Origin: Deltaproteobacteria bacterium
GTDB taxonomy: Bacteria; Desulfobacterota; Desulfuromonadia; Desulfuromonadales; BM103
Assembly (NCBI GenBank): GCA_006226895.1
Contig: SBFN01000143.1
Coordinates: 1 to 5,863, forward strand
DNA length: 5,863 bases
Direction of reading: 5' to 3'
Part shown: positions 1-5,863 of the stretch, in pieces
How positions within the stretch are numbered: the stretch's first letter is position 1
How the letters are laid out: each line of letters begins with the position of its first letter
Translations under genes and position numbers: made by a program
The notes under the pieces: model-generated
What the model was told of the DNA's origin: nothing
The model's database searches: none
What the model saw: the letters and a program-made list of their open reading frames with translations, nothing else

Positions 1-72
1 ATTCGTCATCGGCTGCGGCAACAGGGGAGGGAGAACCAAAAGCTCAGACAACGTCAAAAGCTAAAAACATAA
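1..72 (+). CDS. Possible 3' end of a convergent plus-strand gene (unidentified)
   Basis: A plus-strand reading frame is open from the left edge to a TAA at 70-72 and gives a 23-residue, strongly basic, Gln/Arg/Lys-rich tail that ends in KLKT. The reason to suspect a gene here is the intrinsic terminator on the plus strand about 80 bases downstream (155-187), which needs something to terminate. The choice of frame is uncertain. All three plus frames are open at the edge: frame 2 stops at 62-64, and frame 3 stops at 90-92 with an Ala/Ser/Thr-rich tail. I do not recognise the protein. Sequence to the left of the window would settle both the frame and the identity. Confidence 0.3.
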   Translation: MRHRLRQQGRENQKLRQRQKLKT

Positions 73-81
73 CAAGCAGCG

Positions 82-102
82 CAACAGATTAACGATCTGT
101 TG
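82..102. repeat. Inverted repeat, 8-bp perfect stem
   Basis: CAACAGAT at 82-89 pairs with ATCTGTTG at 95-102 around a 5-base loop (TAACG). On the plus strand a pyrimidine-rich stretch (TCCTCTCTTC) follows rather than a clean T-run, so it is at best a weak terminator. It lies just after the candidate stop codons of the gene entering from the left. Confidence 0.5.
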
Positions 103-154
103 TCCTCTCTTCATTTCCGACCATAGAAACAAGACTAAAGCTTGTCAGCACACC

Positions 155-187
155 AAGGCCACCCCATTGTAGTGAGGTGGCCTTTTT
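155..187 (+). terminator. Intrinsic terminator, plus strand
   Basis: AAGGCCACC at 155-163 pairs perfectly with GGTGGCCTT at 176-184 (9 bp, G+C-rich, 12-base loop), and the plus strand carries T5 at 183-187 at the 3' foot. The minus strand has no T-run after the stem, so the direction is plus. It most likely terminates a convergent gene whose end lies at the left edge of the window. Confidence 0.75.
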
Positions 188-201
188 ATGTTGTCAGTAA
201 T

Positions 202-238
202 CAGTTCTCAGGCAAGTCAAAAACTTGCAAGAGAACTG
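202..238. repeat. Long interrupted inverted repeat downstream of argC
   Basis: CAGTTCTC (202-209) pairs with GAGAACTG (231-238), and GCAAGT (212-217) pairs with ACTTGC (223-228). The two stems are separated by a 2x2 internal loop and capped by a 5-base loop (CAAAA). The combined 14 paired bases should fold stably on either strand. No T-run follows on either strand, so it is not a textbook intrinsic terminator. It could protect the 3' end of the argC message or that of the convergent transcript. Confidence 0.55.
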
Positions 239-253
239 TCACTATAACTATAA

Positions 254-273
254 TTCCGTAACTCCTTACGGAA
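254..273 (-). repeat. Inverted repeat embracing the argC stop codon
   Basis: TTCCGTAA (254-261) pairs with TTACGGAA (266-273) around a 4-base loop. The argC stop codon (266-268) lies inside the stem. On the minus strand the stem is followed by TTATAGTTATAG, which is A/T-rich but has no uninterrupted T-run, so it is a possible weak terminator for argC. It may act together with the larger inverted repeat at 202-238. Confidence 0.5.
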
Positions 274-1301
274 AGACGGGGGGAAGCAACAAGCCCTGTT
301 CCTCAGGCAAAGAAAGCATAAGGTTCATATTTTGAACAGCCTGTCCTGCCGCACCTTTGACCAGGTTATCAATAGCGGCAAGAACAATCACCCGGCCGGT
401 CCGTTCATCGATAGACAAACCTATATCGCAGTTTGCTACCGCGGACCTGGGCAATATTCGGAAACTTTCCCTTTGGCAGCACCCTGACAAAATTCTCGGC
501 AGCATATTTGTCAAGGTACACTTCATGTAATTCATCGGCCGACATCATGTCAGTCAAAGACGCGTAGCAGGTACTCAGAATACCTCTATTCACAGGCAAG
601 AGATGCGGGGTAAAGCTGATCCTGACGCTCTCCCCTGCCAGCCGTGTAAGCGACTGTTCAATCTCGGGCGTATGGCGATGCCGTGGCAGACTATAGGCTT
701 TAAAGCCCTCATTGACCTCACAGTAGAGAGTATCAACCTTGGCGGCACGACCGGCACCGCTCGTACCGGATTTACTATCCACGATAAGGGTTTTATGATC
801 AATCAGGCCCTTTTCGAGCAAAGGCGCCAATGCCAGAGCAACACTGGTCGGGTAGCATCCGGGATTGGCAATCAGACGAGCCCCGGAAATCCTCTCACGA
901 AACAGTTCAGGCAGGCCGTAAACTGCTTCGTCAAGCAATTCACTGGCAGTATGCTCCTGGTACCATTCTTCATAAACCTCGACATCAGTGATGCGGAAAT
1001 CAGCGGAGAGATCAACAACCCTGCAACCGGCAGCCAGCAATGCCGGGATCATCCCCATAGCTGTTTGATGTGGAACCGCGGTAAAAACCAGATCAGCACG
1101 GCCAGCAAGAGCAGCCGGATCAACATCCTCGAATTTCAGGTCAATAATCCCATTGAGAGAAGGGAACACATCGCTGACCAACTGCCCGGCGTATTGTCTC
1201 GAGGTTACGCACACCAGTTCTGTATCGGGATGCAGCGAAAGCAACCTGAGCAGCTCGACGCCGGTGTAACCACTCGCACCAATAACAGCAATCCGATGCA
1301 T
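266..1301 (-). CDS. argC: N-acetyl-gamma-glutamyl-phosphate reductase, frameshifted near its 3' end
   Basis: ArgC reduces N-acetylglutamyl phosphate to the semialdehyde with NADPH, the third step of cytosolic arginine synthesis. The N-terminal nucleotide-binding loop GASGYTG is at residues 8-14, the catalytic Cys is C149 in NPGCYPT, and the HRH motif of the active site is at 208-210. Start ATG 1301 has a strong AAGGAG five bases upstream. The frame read from this start breaks at codon 290 (bases 432-434) and stops at 405 after 298 residues. The missing family tail, CDIG...DERTGRVIV...[15 protein letters not shown], continues in another frame to the TAA at 266-268. Joining the two gives about 344-345 residues, the usual family length. 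Deleting one A of the AAA run (minus strand) restores the frame as GSN-CDIG; inserting CT would give the commoner GSNYCDIG. A sequencing error is likelier than a true pseudogene. The gene follows the rpsI terminator and I see no convincing promoter of its own. Confidence 0.9.
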
Positions 1302-1344
1302 ATCAACTCCTTAATTATGATCCACTCGCTGGACCATATTCACT

Positions 1345-1381
1345 AAAAACGGAAAAAGGGAAACCCGCAGGGTTTCCCTTT
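1345..1381 (-). terminator. Intrinsic terminator of the rplM-rpsI operon
   Basis: A perfect 12-bp stem is formed by 1355-1366 (AAAGGGAAACCC) and 1370-1381 (GGGTTTCCCTTT) around a 3-base loop. Read on the minus strand, the stem is followed by TTCCG and then T5 at 1349-1345. It lies 38 bases beyond the expected rpsI stop and ends 43 bases before the argC start. It should therefore close the ribosomal-protein transcript and leave argC dependent on read-through or an unseen promoter. Confidence 0.85.
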
Positions 1382-1419
1382 CAACCAAATATCCCGTAGA
1401 CCCTGGGGGCCGTAAGGCA

Positions 1420-1808
1420 TTAACGCTTGGAGAACTGGAAGCTACGGCGTGCACCGCGTCGACCGTACTTCTTACGTTCCTTGATACGACTGTCGCGGGT
1501 AATGAAACCTTTTTCAGCGAATCACGCAATTCCGGATCGATCTCGAGCAGAGCCTTGGTGATGCCGTGTTTGATAGCTCCAGCCTGACCGGAAGGACCGC
1601 CACCACAAACGTTAACGGAAATATCAAACTTACCGACGTTCTCGGTCAGTTCGAGAGGCTGACGTACAACCATTTTAGAGGTCGGGCGGCCAAAGTACTC
1701 GTCGATAGTCCGCTTGTTAATGATGATCTCACCTGTACCCGGCGTCATCCGGACACGGGCAATAGAAGTTTTCCTTTTACCGGTGGCGTAAAATTTCTGT
1801 TCGGCCAT
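1420..1808 (-). CDS. rpsI: 30S ribosomal protein S9, frameshifted near codon 100
   Basis: S9 sits in the head of the small ribosomal subunit, and its C-terminal Ser-Lys-Arg tail reaches the P-site tRNA. The start ATG at 1808 has AGGAG nine bases upstream, and [14 protein letters not shown] opens the protein as expected for the family. [12 protein letters not shown] (41-52) and [15 protein letters not shown] (69-83) are conserved S9 blocks. After LKK at residues 98-100 the frame is lost: the start frame continues as non-S9 sequence to a stop at 1311-1313. The true tail, [16 protein letters not shown] to SFQFSKR, is in the -1 frame and ends at TAA 1420-1422. The joined protein has 129 residues against about 130 normally. 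The break is at the A5 run (plus-strand T5, 1510-1514). The family usually reads LKKAGF, so a lost GCAG fits slightly better than one missing A. The gene is essential, so a sequencing error is the likely cause. It follows rplM by 22 bases. Confidence 0.93.
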
Positions 1809-1830
1809 CGTCTATTTCTCCTGAATTCCC

Positions 1831-2259
1831 TTAAACCTGAAGTTCTTTGGGTTGCTGTGCCTGATGCGGATGATCGGCACCGCAGTAGACTTTAAGTTTT
1901 TTAAACATCTGACGTCCGAGCTTGTTCTTTGGCAACATCCCTTTGACCGCTTTGCGGATCAGCTCTTCGGGTGTCTTCTCAAGCATTTTACCTGCAGAGA
2001 TCGAAGTCAGGCCACCGGTGTAACCACTGTGGCGATGATACATCTTCTGGCTGAGTTTGTTACCGGTCAAACGCACCTTTTCTGCATTGAGAACAATGAC
2101 AAAGTCACCAGTATCAACGCTCGGCGTATAAACGGCCTTGTGCTTACCGCACAGGACTTTGGCAATTTCTGTAGCCGTACGGCCCAGAACTTTATCTTCC
2201 AGATCAACAACGTACCAGTCTTTCTGGAGATCTTCTTTTTTTGCAACTGGAGTACTCAT
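1831..2259 (-). CDS. rplM: 50S ribosomal protein L13
   Basis: L13 is an early-assembling 23S rRNA-binding protein of the large subunit. The 142-residue length equals the family norm. Conserved blocks are visible in order: [13 protein letters not shown] (15-27), [15 protein letters not shown] (48-62), [10 protein letters not shown] (74-83), [13 protein letters not shown] (104-116) and GADHPHQAQ (127-135). The start ATG at 2259 is preceded by GAGAGG at a short distance. rpsI follows after 22 bases, the common bacterial L13-S9 pair that supplies one protein to each subunit. Expression most likely begins at the promoter at 2313-2341 and ends at the terminator at 1345-1381. The gene appears intact. 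Confidence 0.97.
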   Translation of the reverse strand: MSTPVAKKEDLQKDWYVVDLEDKVLGRTATEIAKVLCGKHKAVYTPSVDTGDFVIVLNAEKVRLTGNKLSQKMYHRHSGYTGGLTSISAGKMLEKTPEELIRKAVKGMLPKNKLGRQMFKKLKVYCGADHPHQAQQPKELQV

Positions 2260-2312
2260 TACTATCCTCTCTAGATCAGTTCTGTAAGTTAACGGGGCTC
2301 ACAGAAACTCGA

Positions 2313-2341
2313 AATCTAGTCAAAAGGCCTGACGATGTCAA
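2313..2341 (-). promoter_or_regulatory. Sigma70-type promoter for rplM-rpsI
   Basis: On the minus strand a perfect -35 box TTGACA (2341-2336) is separated by exactly 17 bases from TAGATT (2318-2313), a 4-of-6 match to the -10 consensus. An A-rich stretch (AATAAAAAGC) lies just upstream of the -35 and resembles an UP element, typical of ribosomal-protein promoters. Transcription would start near 2306, giving a leader of about 47 bases before the rplM ATG. I see no obvious leader hairpin that would suggest autoregulation. Confidence 0.75.
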
Positions 2342-2401
2342 GCTTTTTATTCCAGTTCGATAACACTTAATTCAGAGCTGGCCACAGAGACCATCAATCG
2401 G

Positions 2402-3469
2402 TTAATTCGGCACGAATGAATGGTCTTTCGTAATCCTGCAGCAAAGCGCAGATAACAGCTTGACTGCGCCCTCCAGGTCGGCCCAATCAAGCACCTCGAC
2501 CGGAGTGTGCATATAGCGCAGAGGGATGCTGATCAACGCCGTTGCAACACCACCATGCACCAACTGCATGACATTTGCGTCCGTTCCCGTAGCACGAGGG
2601 ATACCCATGATCTGGCAGGGAATCTTTTCTTCCTCTGCCGTCTTTTTGAGGAGATCGAAAAGCACCGGGTTGATATTAGGGCCACGCGCGATCACGGGAC
2701 CCTTGCCGAGGCTCACCTCACCCAGGTCCTTATGGTCAGCACCGGGGTAATCGCTGGCAAAGCCAACTTCAACAGCAATACCAATATCTGGCTGCACACC
2801 ATAAGCACTGGTTGCACCGCCGCGCAGGCCAACCTCTTCCTGAACGGTTGAAACACCGTGCAGATCGACCGTCATACGATTCTGACGACGTACCTCCCTG
2901 AGCACCTGGGCAACAATGAAAGCACCCATCTTGTCATCGAAGGCGCGTGATGTCAGTCGCGTGCCCTGCAAACGCTCGACGCCGACACGAAAAGTAACCG
3001 GGTCACCGATCGACACCAGCTTGACCGCCTCGTCTTTGCTGCTACAGCCGATATCGATAAACTGACTTTTAAAGGGGACGACCGTTTCCCGATCTTTGGC
3101 CTCGATCTGGTGAATCGGTCTTTTACCAACAACACCGGCAAGCGAGCCGCCAGAGGTATGGACCGTAACCCGCTGTCCTGGCACCAGGTGCGCATCAACC
3201 CCACCGATCGGCGCAAAAAAAAGATAACCCTGGTCATCGACATATTTGACCATGAAGCCTATTTCATCGCAGTGGCCCGCAAGCATCAGACGCGGGGCGC
3301 CTTCCGGGCCCTTAACATGTGCCACCACGTTACCCATCACATCGGTACGGACATCATCGGCAACATCAGCAAGAGCCTCACGAATGACCCGTTGAGCAGG
3401 TTGCTCAAACCCGGACGGGCTCGGTGCTTCAATCAGTTCCTTGAAAAAATTAAAATCATTCTCATTCAT
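2402..3469 (-). CDS. M42-family metallo-aminopeptidase (glutamyl aminopeptidase / TET-like)
   Basis: This is a cytosolic aminopeptidase of the M42 (PepA/TET) family, which removes N-terminal residues from peptides and often forms a dodecameric tetrahedral shell. The expected di-metal site is visible with residues counted from ATG 3469: H66 in AGHCDEIGF, D178 in RAFDDKMG, the catalytic and ligand pair E211-E212 in QEEVGLRGG, an acidic ligand at E234 in VEVGFASDYPG, and H321 in PLRYMHTPVE. The length of 355 residues is typical. An in-frame GTG at 3487 abuts the miaB stop, but the ATG at 3469 has AGAGGGGG six bases upstream and is preferred. The gene lies 18 bases after miaB, so the two are probably cotranscribed. 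Substrate specificity cannot be told from sequence. I see no clear terminator after it. Confidence 0.92.
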   Translation of the reverse strand: MNENDFNFFKELIEAPSPSGFEQPAQRVIREALADVADDVRTDVMGNVVAHVKGPEGAPRLMLAGHCDEIGFMVKYVDDQGYLFFAPIGGVDAHLVPGQRVTVHTSGGSLAGVVGKRPIHQIEAKDRETVVPFKSQFIDIGCSSKDEAVKLVSIGDPVTFRVGVERLQGTRLTSRAFDDKMGAFIVAQVLREVRRQNRMTVDLHGVSTVQEEVGLRGGATSAYGVQPDIGIAVEVGFASDYPGADHKDLGEVSLGKGPVIARGPNINPVLFDLLKKTAEEEKIPCQIMGIPRATGTDANVMQLVHGGVATALISIPLRYMHTPVEVLDWADLEGAVKLLSALCCRITKDHSFVPN

Positions 3470-3487
3470 TCCATACCCCCTCTTCAC

Positions 3488-4813
3488 TTATCCGACCAAC
3501 TCTCCCAGCAGGGAGTTGCGAAAGGCTTTGGTAATTGTCACAGAAACCAGTTTGCCGGCAAGGTCAGCAGGCCCGGCAAAGTTAACGATACGATTCCAGG
3601 TAGACCGGCCGAACATCTGCCCTGCCCCGACCTTGCTCTCACCCTCAACAAGGATTTCCTGAATCGTGCCAACATCAGCCTCCCATGTCTGTCGACTGAT
3701 TTCCTCCTGCAATTCAAGCATGCGATTGAACTGTTCCTGCTTAACCTCTGCCGGCGTCTCATCTGCCATATCCGCCGCAGTCGTGCCACGTCGCGGCGAG
3801 TAAATGAAGGAATATATCTCCGTGTAACGAACCTTTTCAAGCAGAGACATGGTCTCGGCGAAGTCAGCCTCGGTTTCTCCGGGAAAACCGACGATAATGT
3901 CGGAGGAGAGACGGATTTCCGGACAAACCTGCCGTAGGCGCTCGACGACCTCAAGGTATCTCTCCCTGGTATAGCCACGGTTCATCGCTTTGAGGATGTT
4001 GTTGGAACCACATTGCACCGGCAAATGCAAATGTTTGCAGAGCTTGTCGAGGCGACCGAAGCACTCGATCAGGTCGTTGGAGAGATCTTTCGGATGCGAT
4101 GTGGTAAAGCGAATACGGTCAATACCATCGACCGCATTGACCTGCTCAAGCAGTCCGGCAAAACTGAGCTCGCCATCGTCCTTAAGACCATATGAATTAA
4201 CATTCTGCCCGATCAAAGTGACCTCGCGAACGCCCTGAGCCGCCAACTCACGGATCTCTTCAAGGATCTCGGCGCTGGGGCGACTGAGCTCTCGACCCCG
4301 GACATAAGGAACGACACAATAGCTGCAGAAATTATCGCAGCCCTGCATGACCGTTACAAAGCGGGTGTAAGCTTCCTGGCCGGTTCGTGACGGAAAAAGC
4401 TGCAACCGGGTCTCACGATCGAGAAACTCGGTCTCTTCGCAACGCACATGTTTCTCGGCAACCTGCTGCACCATCTCCGGGAGACGGTGGACGTTATGGG
4501 TGCCGAAGACCAGGTCCAGGTAAGAGAACTCTTCCAGCAGCTGCTTGCCCTCCTGCTGGGCGATGCAGCCGCCCATACCGAGGATCAGGTCAGGTTTGCG
4601 TTCCTTCATCGGTTTGAAACGACCCAAATGACCATAAGCTTTACGTACCGCTTTATCTCGTACAGCGCAGGTGTTAAGCAGAATCAGATCAGCCTGCTCC
4701 GGTTCTTCGACCTGGCGGTAACCGATTTCATTGAGCAGACCGACAATCCGCTCCGAGTCGACAACGTTCATCTGGCAACCAAATGTTTCCAGGTAAAAAG
4801 CTTTATCGTTCAT
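3488..4813 (-). CDS. miaB: tRNA-2-methylthio-N6-dimethylallyladenosine synthase (methylthiotransferase)
   Basis: MiaB is a radical-SAM methylthiotransferase that converts i6A37 to ms2i6A37 in tRNAs reading codons that begin with U, which improves decoding. The N-terminal UPF0004 domain shows its three cluster-binding cysteines: C13 in FGCQMN, C49 in NTCAVR and C83 in GGCIAQ. The radical-SAM motif CxxxCxxC is C159, C163 and C166 in MQGCDNFCSYCVVPYVRGRE. The region SSDIIVGFPGET (303-314) belongs to the SAM barrel, and a TRAM RNA-binding domain occupies about 375-437. The 441-residue length is normal. MiaB is preferred over the paralogues RimO and MtaB because of the VVPYVRGRE and NVNSYG motifs. 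ATG 4813 is the only in-frame start before an upstream TAG, yet its Shine-Dalgarno is poor. A tiny ORF overlaps it by ATGA. The M42 peptidase gene follows in the same operon. Confidence 0.96.
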   Translation of the reverse strand: MNDKAFYLETFGCQMNVVDSERIVGLLNEIGYRQVEEPEQADLILLNTCAVRDKAVRKAYGHLGRFKPMKERKPDLILGMGGCIAQQEGKQLLEEFSYLDLVFGTHNVHRLPEMVQQVAEKHVRCEETEFLDRETRLQLFPSRTGQEAYTRFVTVMQGCDNFCSYCVVPYVRGRELSRPSAEILEEIRELAAQGVREVTLIGQNVNSYGLKDDGELSFAGLLEQVNAVDGIDRIRFTTSHPKDLSNDLIECFGRLDKLCKHLHLPVQCGSNNILKAMNRGYTRERYLEVVERLRQVCPEIRLSSDIIVGFPGETEADFAETMSLLEKVRYTEIYSFIYSPRRGTTAADMADETPAEVKQEQFNRMLELQEEISRQTWEADVGTIQEILVEGESKVGAGQMFGRSTWNRIVNFAGPADLAGKLVSVTITKAFRNSLLGELVG

Positions 4814-4876
4814 AGAAGGGTATCCATAAGTTTCATTTTCGTTCTAAAAAAACCGTTAAGCTGACAGAGGCTAACT

Positions 4877-4894
4877 AAAAAGCTTTTCAAAAGC
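4877..4894 (-). terminator. Weak candidate intrinsic terminator after the PH-domain gene
   Basis: On the minus strand GCTTT/AAAGC (4894-4882) forms a short hairpin with a 3-base loop, followed directly by T5 (4881-4877). The stem is only 5 bp and A/T-rich, so termination would be inefficient and read-through into miaB is plausible. No convincing promoter is seen in the rest of the 103-base gap before miaB. Confidence 0.3.
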
Positions 4895-4916
4895 AACAAC
4901 TTAAGGAATTGCTTGG

Positions 4917-5486
4917 TTAACGAAGCGATGAGTTGACCTCTTCAGCCTCATGCTTTGTGTCTGGTTCTGAAGAAGTTGCAACCGGAGTCGCTACAGGCTT
5001 GAGCACTTTTTCCAAAAGATCCGTCGCTTTGCGGGGATGTTCCAGGCAGTGAAGAACCAGCCGTTTTTCCTTACCCTGGTGAACACGTAAAGTACCAAGC
5101 TCTTCGCCCTGCTGATGCAGGCTGAAATAAGTAACCTCCTCAAGCTTGATTTCGTCAGTATGCAACTGCCATAGGCCACGCTGTGCCAGCAGGCGTCGAT
5201 CTGTGATCGCATAATAGACCCGGTTCCACTCCAGGCGAGACTGAAGAAGGTGGCCGACACTGAAATAAAGACCCAGAAGAACAAACGGCAGAGGTAGCCA
5301 AACCAGCCAGGGCAGCTCATATTCATCGGCGATGGAAAAGCCGAGGACCTGCCAATAGCTGCAAATCGCCAGAAAAACGAATCCGAAGATTGAGTGTTTC
5401 CAGTGCCTGAAAGTATAGCAACGCGGCGCTGGACGCCCCTCCCAACAGACCTCTTCTCCAACATCCAGAACCAGATCCCGTTTCAT
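4917..5486 (-). CDS. Membrane protein with bacterial PH-like domain
   Basis: This 189-residue protein opens with GEEVCWEGRPAP (10-21), the usual entry motif of bacterial PH-like (DUF304/bPH) membrane proteins. Two hydrophobic helices follow at about 32-50 and 59-80. A short loop then leads into the domain core YYAITDRRLLAQRGLW (91-106) and DEIKLEEVTYFSLHQQ (111-126), which match the strand pattern of these domains. The last 30 residues are polar, Ala/Thr/Glu-rich and probably disordered. No catalytic residues are expected; these proteins are generally uncharacterised membrane-anchored scaffolds. The PH domain is likely cytosolic, which is inference. ATG 5486 has AGGTGG just upstream and overlaps the stop of the TPR gene by ATGA, so translation of the two is coupled and their products may work together. 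Confidence 0.82.
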   Translation of the reverse strand: MKRDLVLDVGEEVCWEGRPAPRCYTFRHWKHSIFGFVFLAICSYWQVLGFSIADEYELPWLVWLPLPFVLLGLYFSVGHLLQSRLEWNRVYYAITDRRLLAQRGLWQLHTDEIKLEEVTYFSLHQQGEELGTLRVHQGKEKRLVLHCLEHPRKATDLLEKVLKPVATPVATSSEPDTKHEAEEVNSSLR

Positions 5487-5863
5487 TGTCCACCTGTCGC
5501 CTGCGCCAGACGACTGGCGGAAGAACGTCCTATTTTACTGTCCGGGTCAGCTTTAACGATAATCGTATAAAGGGCCAGAGCCTCCTTGAGATCACCACTC
5601 TTTTCCCTGACTTCGGCCAGCAAGAAGAGGTTCTCGGAAACCGGCAGCAGCGCAACACTCTCCTCGAGTTCCTGACGAGCCTGACCTAGATGTCCTTTTC
5701 GCAAGTAAAAGTAACCCAACCCCATCCGGCTGCGATAATAGTCCGGCTGCAACTTAACGGCCTTTTGCAAATGCAGACGAGCCGACTGAAGTTGCCCGGC
5801 GCGAAGATATGCCATCCCCAGAGCTCTTAATATACGAGGCTCATCAGGCGTCGCTGTCGCCGA
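5483..5863 (-). CDS. TPR-repeat protein, C-terminal part (5' end outside window)
   Basis: The frame is open to the right edge of the window and encodes 126 residues before TGA 5483-5485. An internal ATG at 5815 falls inside the first repeat, so the true start lies outside the window. Three consecutive 34-residue tetratricopeptide repeats can be read, at about residues 8-41, 42-75 and 76-109. Each has the canonical small and aromatic positions, for example LGMAYLRAGQLQSARLHLQKAV and then LGYFYLRKGHLGQARQELEESV. TPR arrays form helical scaffolds for protein-protein contacts; no enzymatic domain is visible in this part. Its stop overlaps the start of the PH-domain gene, so it is the upstream member of a translationally coupled pair. 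Its function and cellular location cannot be decided without the N-terminus. Confidence 0.85.
   Translation of the reverse strand, partial: SATATPDEPRILRALGMAYLRAGQLQSARLHLQKAVKLQPDYYRSRMGLGYFYLRKGHLGQARQELEESVALLPVSENLFLLAEVREKSGDLKEALALYTIIVKADPDSKIGRSSASRLAQATGGQ

Noticed and set aside
61..114. Minus-strand 17-codon ORF at the left edge
   Set aside because: It overlaps an inverted repeat, has no clear ribosome site and no recognisable sequence.
1302..1344. CATAAT near 1310-1315 as a -10 box for argC
   Set aside because: The matching -35 at 17 bases is only about 3 of 6, and transcription would start after the argC ribosome-binding site, so it cannot serve normal initiation.
603..1346. 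Long plus-strand ORF (247 codons)
   Set aside because: It is antisense to argC, whose protein is clearly recognisable; the plus product shows no domain pattern and its start has no ribosome-binding site.
3470..3487. GTG start at 3487 for the M42 gene
   Set aside because: It would abut the miaB stop and place the purine-rich ribosome-binding site inside the coding region; the ATG at 3469 is correctly spaced from that site.
3110..3937. Long plus-strand ORF (275 codons)
   Set aside because: It is antisense to both miaB and the M42 gene across their junction, has no coherent motifs, and is explained by shadow reading of G+C-rich coding sequence.
3538..3978. Minus-strand 146-codon ORF inside miaB
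   Set aside because: It is an Arg/Ser-rich frame-shadow of miaB with no motif; the miaB frame is intact through this region.
1..5863. CRISPR array, insertion sequence, tRNA/rRNA, riboswitch or defence island
   Set aside because: No repeat-spacer pattern, transposase, tRNA cloverleaf or rRNA-like sequence was seen; the window is housekeeping in character.

Overview
The window is an ordinary, densely packed bacterial chromosome segment of moderate G+C. All complete genes lie on the minus strand, so the biological order runs from right to left. The run rplM-rpsI-argC, next to miaB and an M42-type aminopeptidase, and the protein sequences suggest a deltaproteobacterial relative of Geobacter, Desulfuromonas or Pelobacter (Desulfuromonadia). 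That placement rests on remembered gene order and was not checked by a search.

From right to left: a TPR-repeat protein truncated by the window edge (5483-5863) overlaps by ATGA a two-helix membrane protein with a bacterial PH-like domain (4917-5486). After a 103-base gap come miaB (3488-4813), the tRNA methylthiotransferase, and 18 bases later an M42-family metallo-aminopeptidase (2402-3469). A 142-base gap then holds a good sigma70-type promoter that drives rplM (1831-2259) and rpsI (1420-1808), encoding ribosomal proteins L13 and S9. A strong intrinsic terminator follows at 1345-1381. argC (266-1301), the third enzyme of arginine biosynthesis, comes next. The left 265 bases hold no complete gene. 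They carry four closely spaced inverted repeats, one of them a plus-strand intrinsic terminator that probably closes a convergent gene whose 3' tail enters at the left edge.

The most unusual feature is that both rpsI and argC are frameshifted as given. In each, the conserved C-terminus continues in another frame. S9 is essential and ArgC's lost tail carries a family signature, so sequencing or assembly error is the likeliest explanation. A -1 slip at G AAA AAG in rpsI is a formal but weak alternative. In both genes a simple one-base repair leaves the protein one residue short of the family consensus; inserting 2 bases (argC) or 4 bases (rpsI) would restore it.

The gene set covers translation (L13, S9, MiaB), peptide turnover (M42) and arginine synthesis (ArgC), plus an uncharacterised TPR/PH membrane pair. 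I found no mobile element, CRISPR array, RNA gene or recognisable new system.
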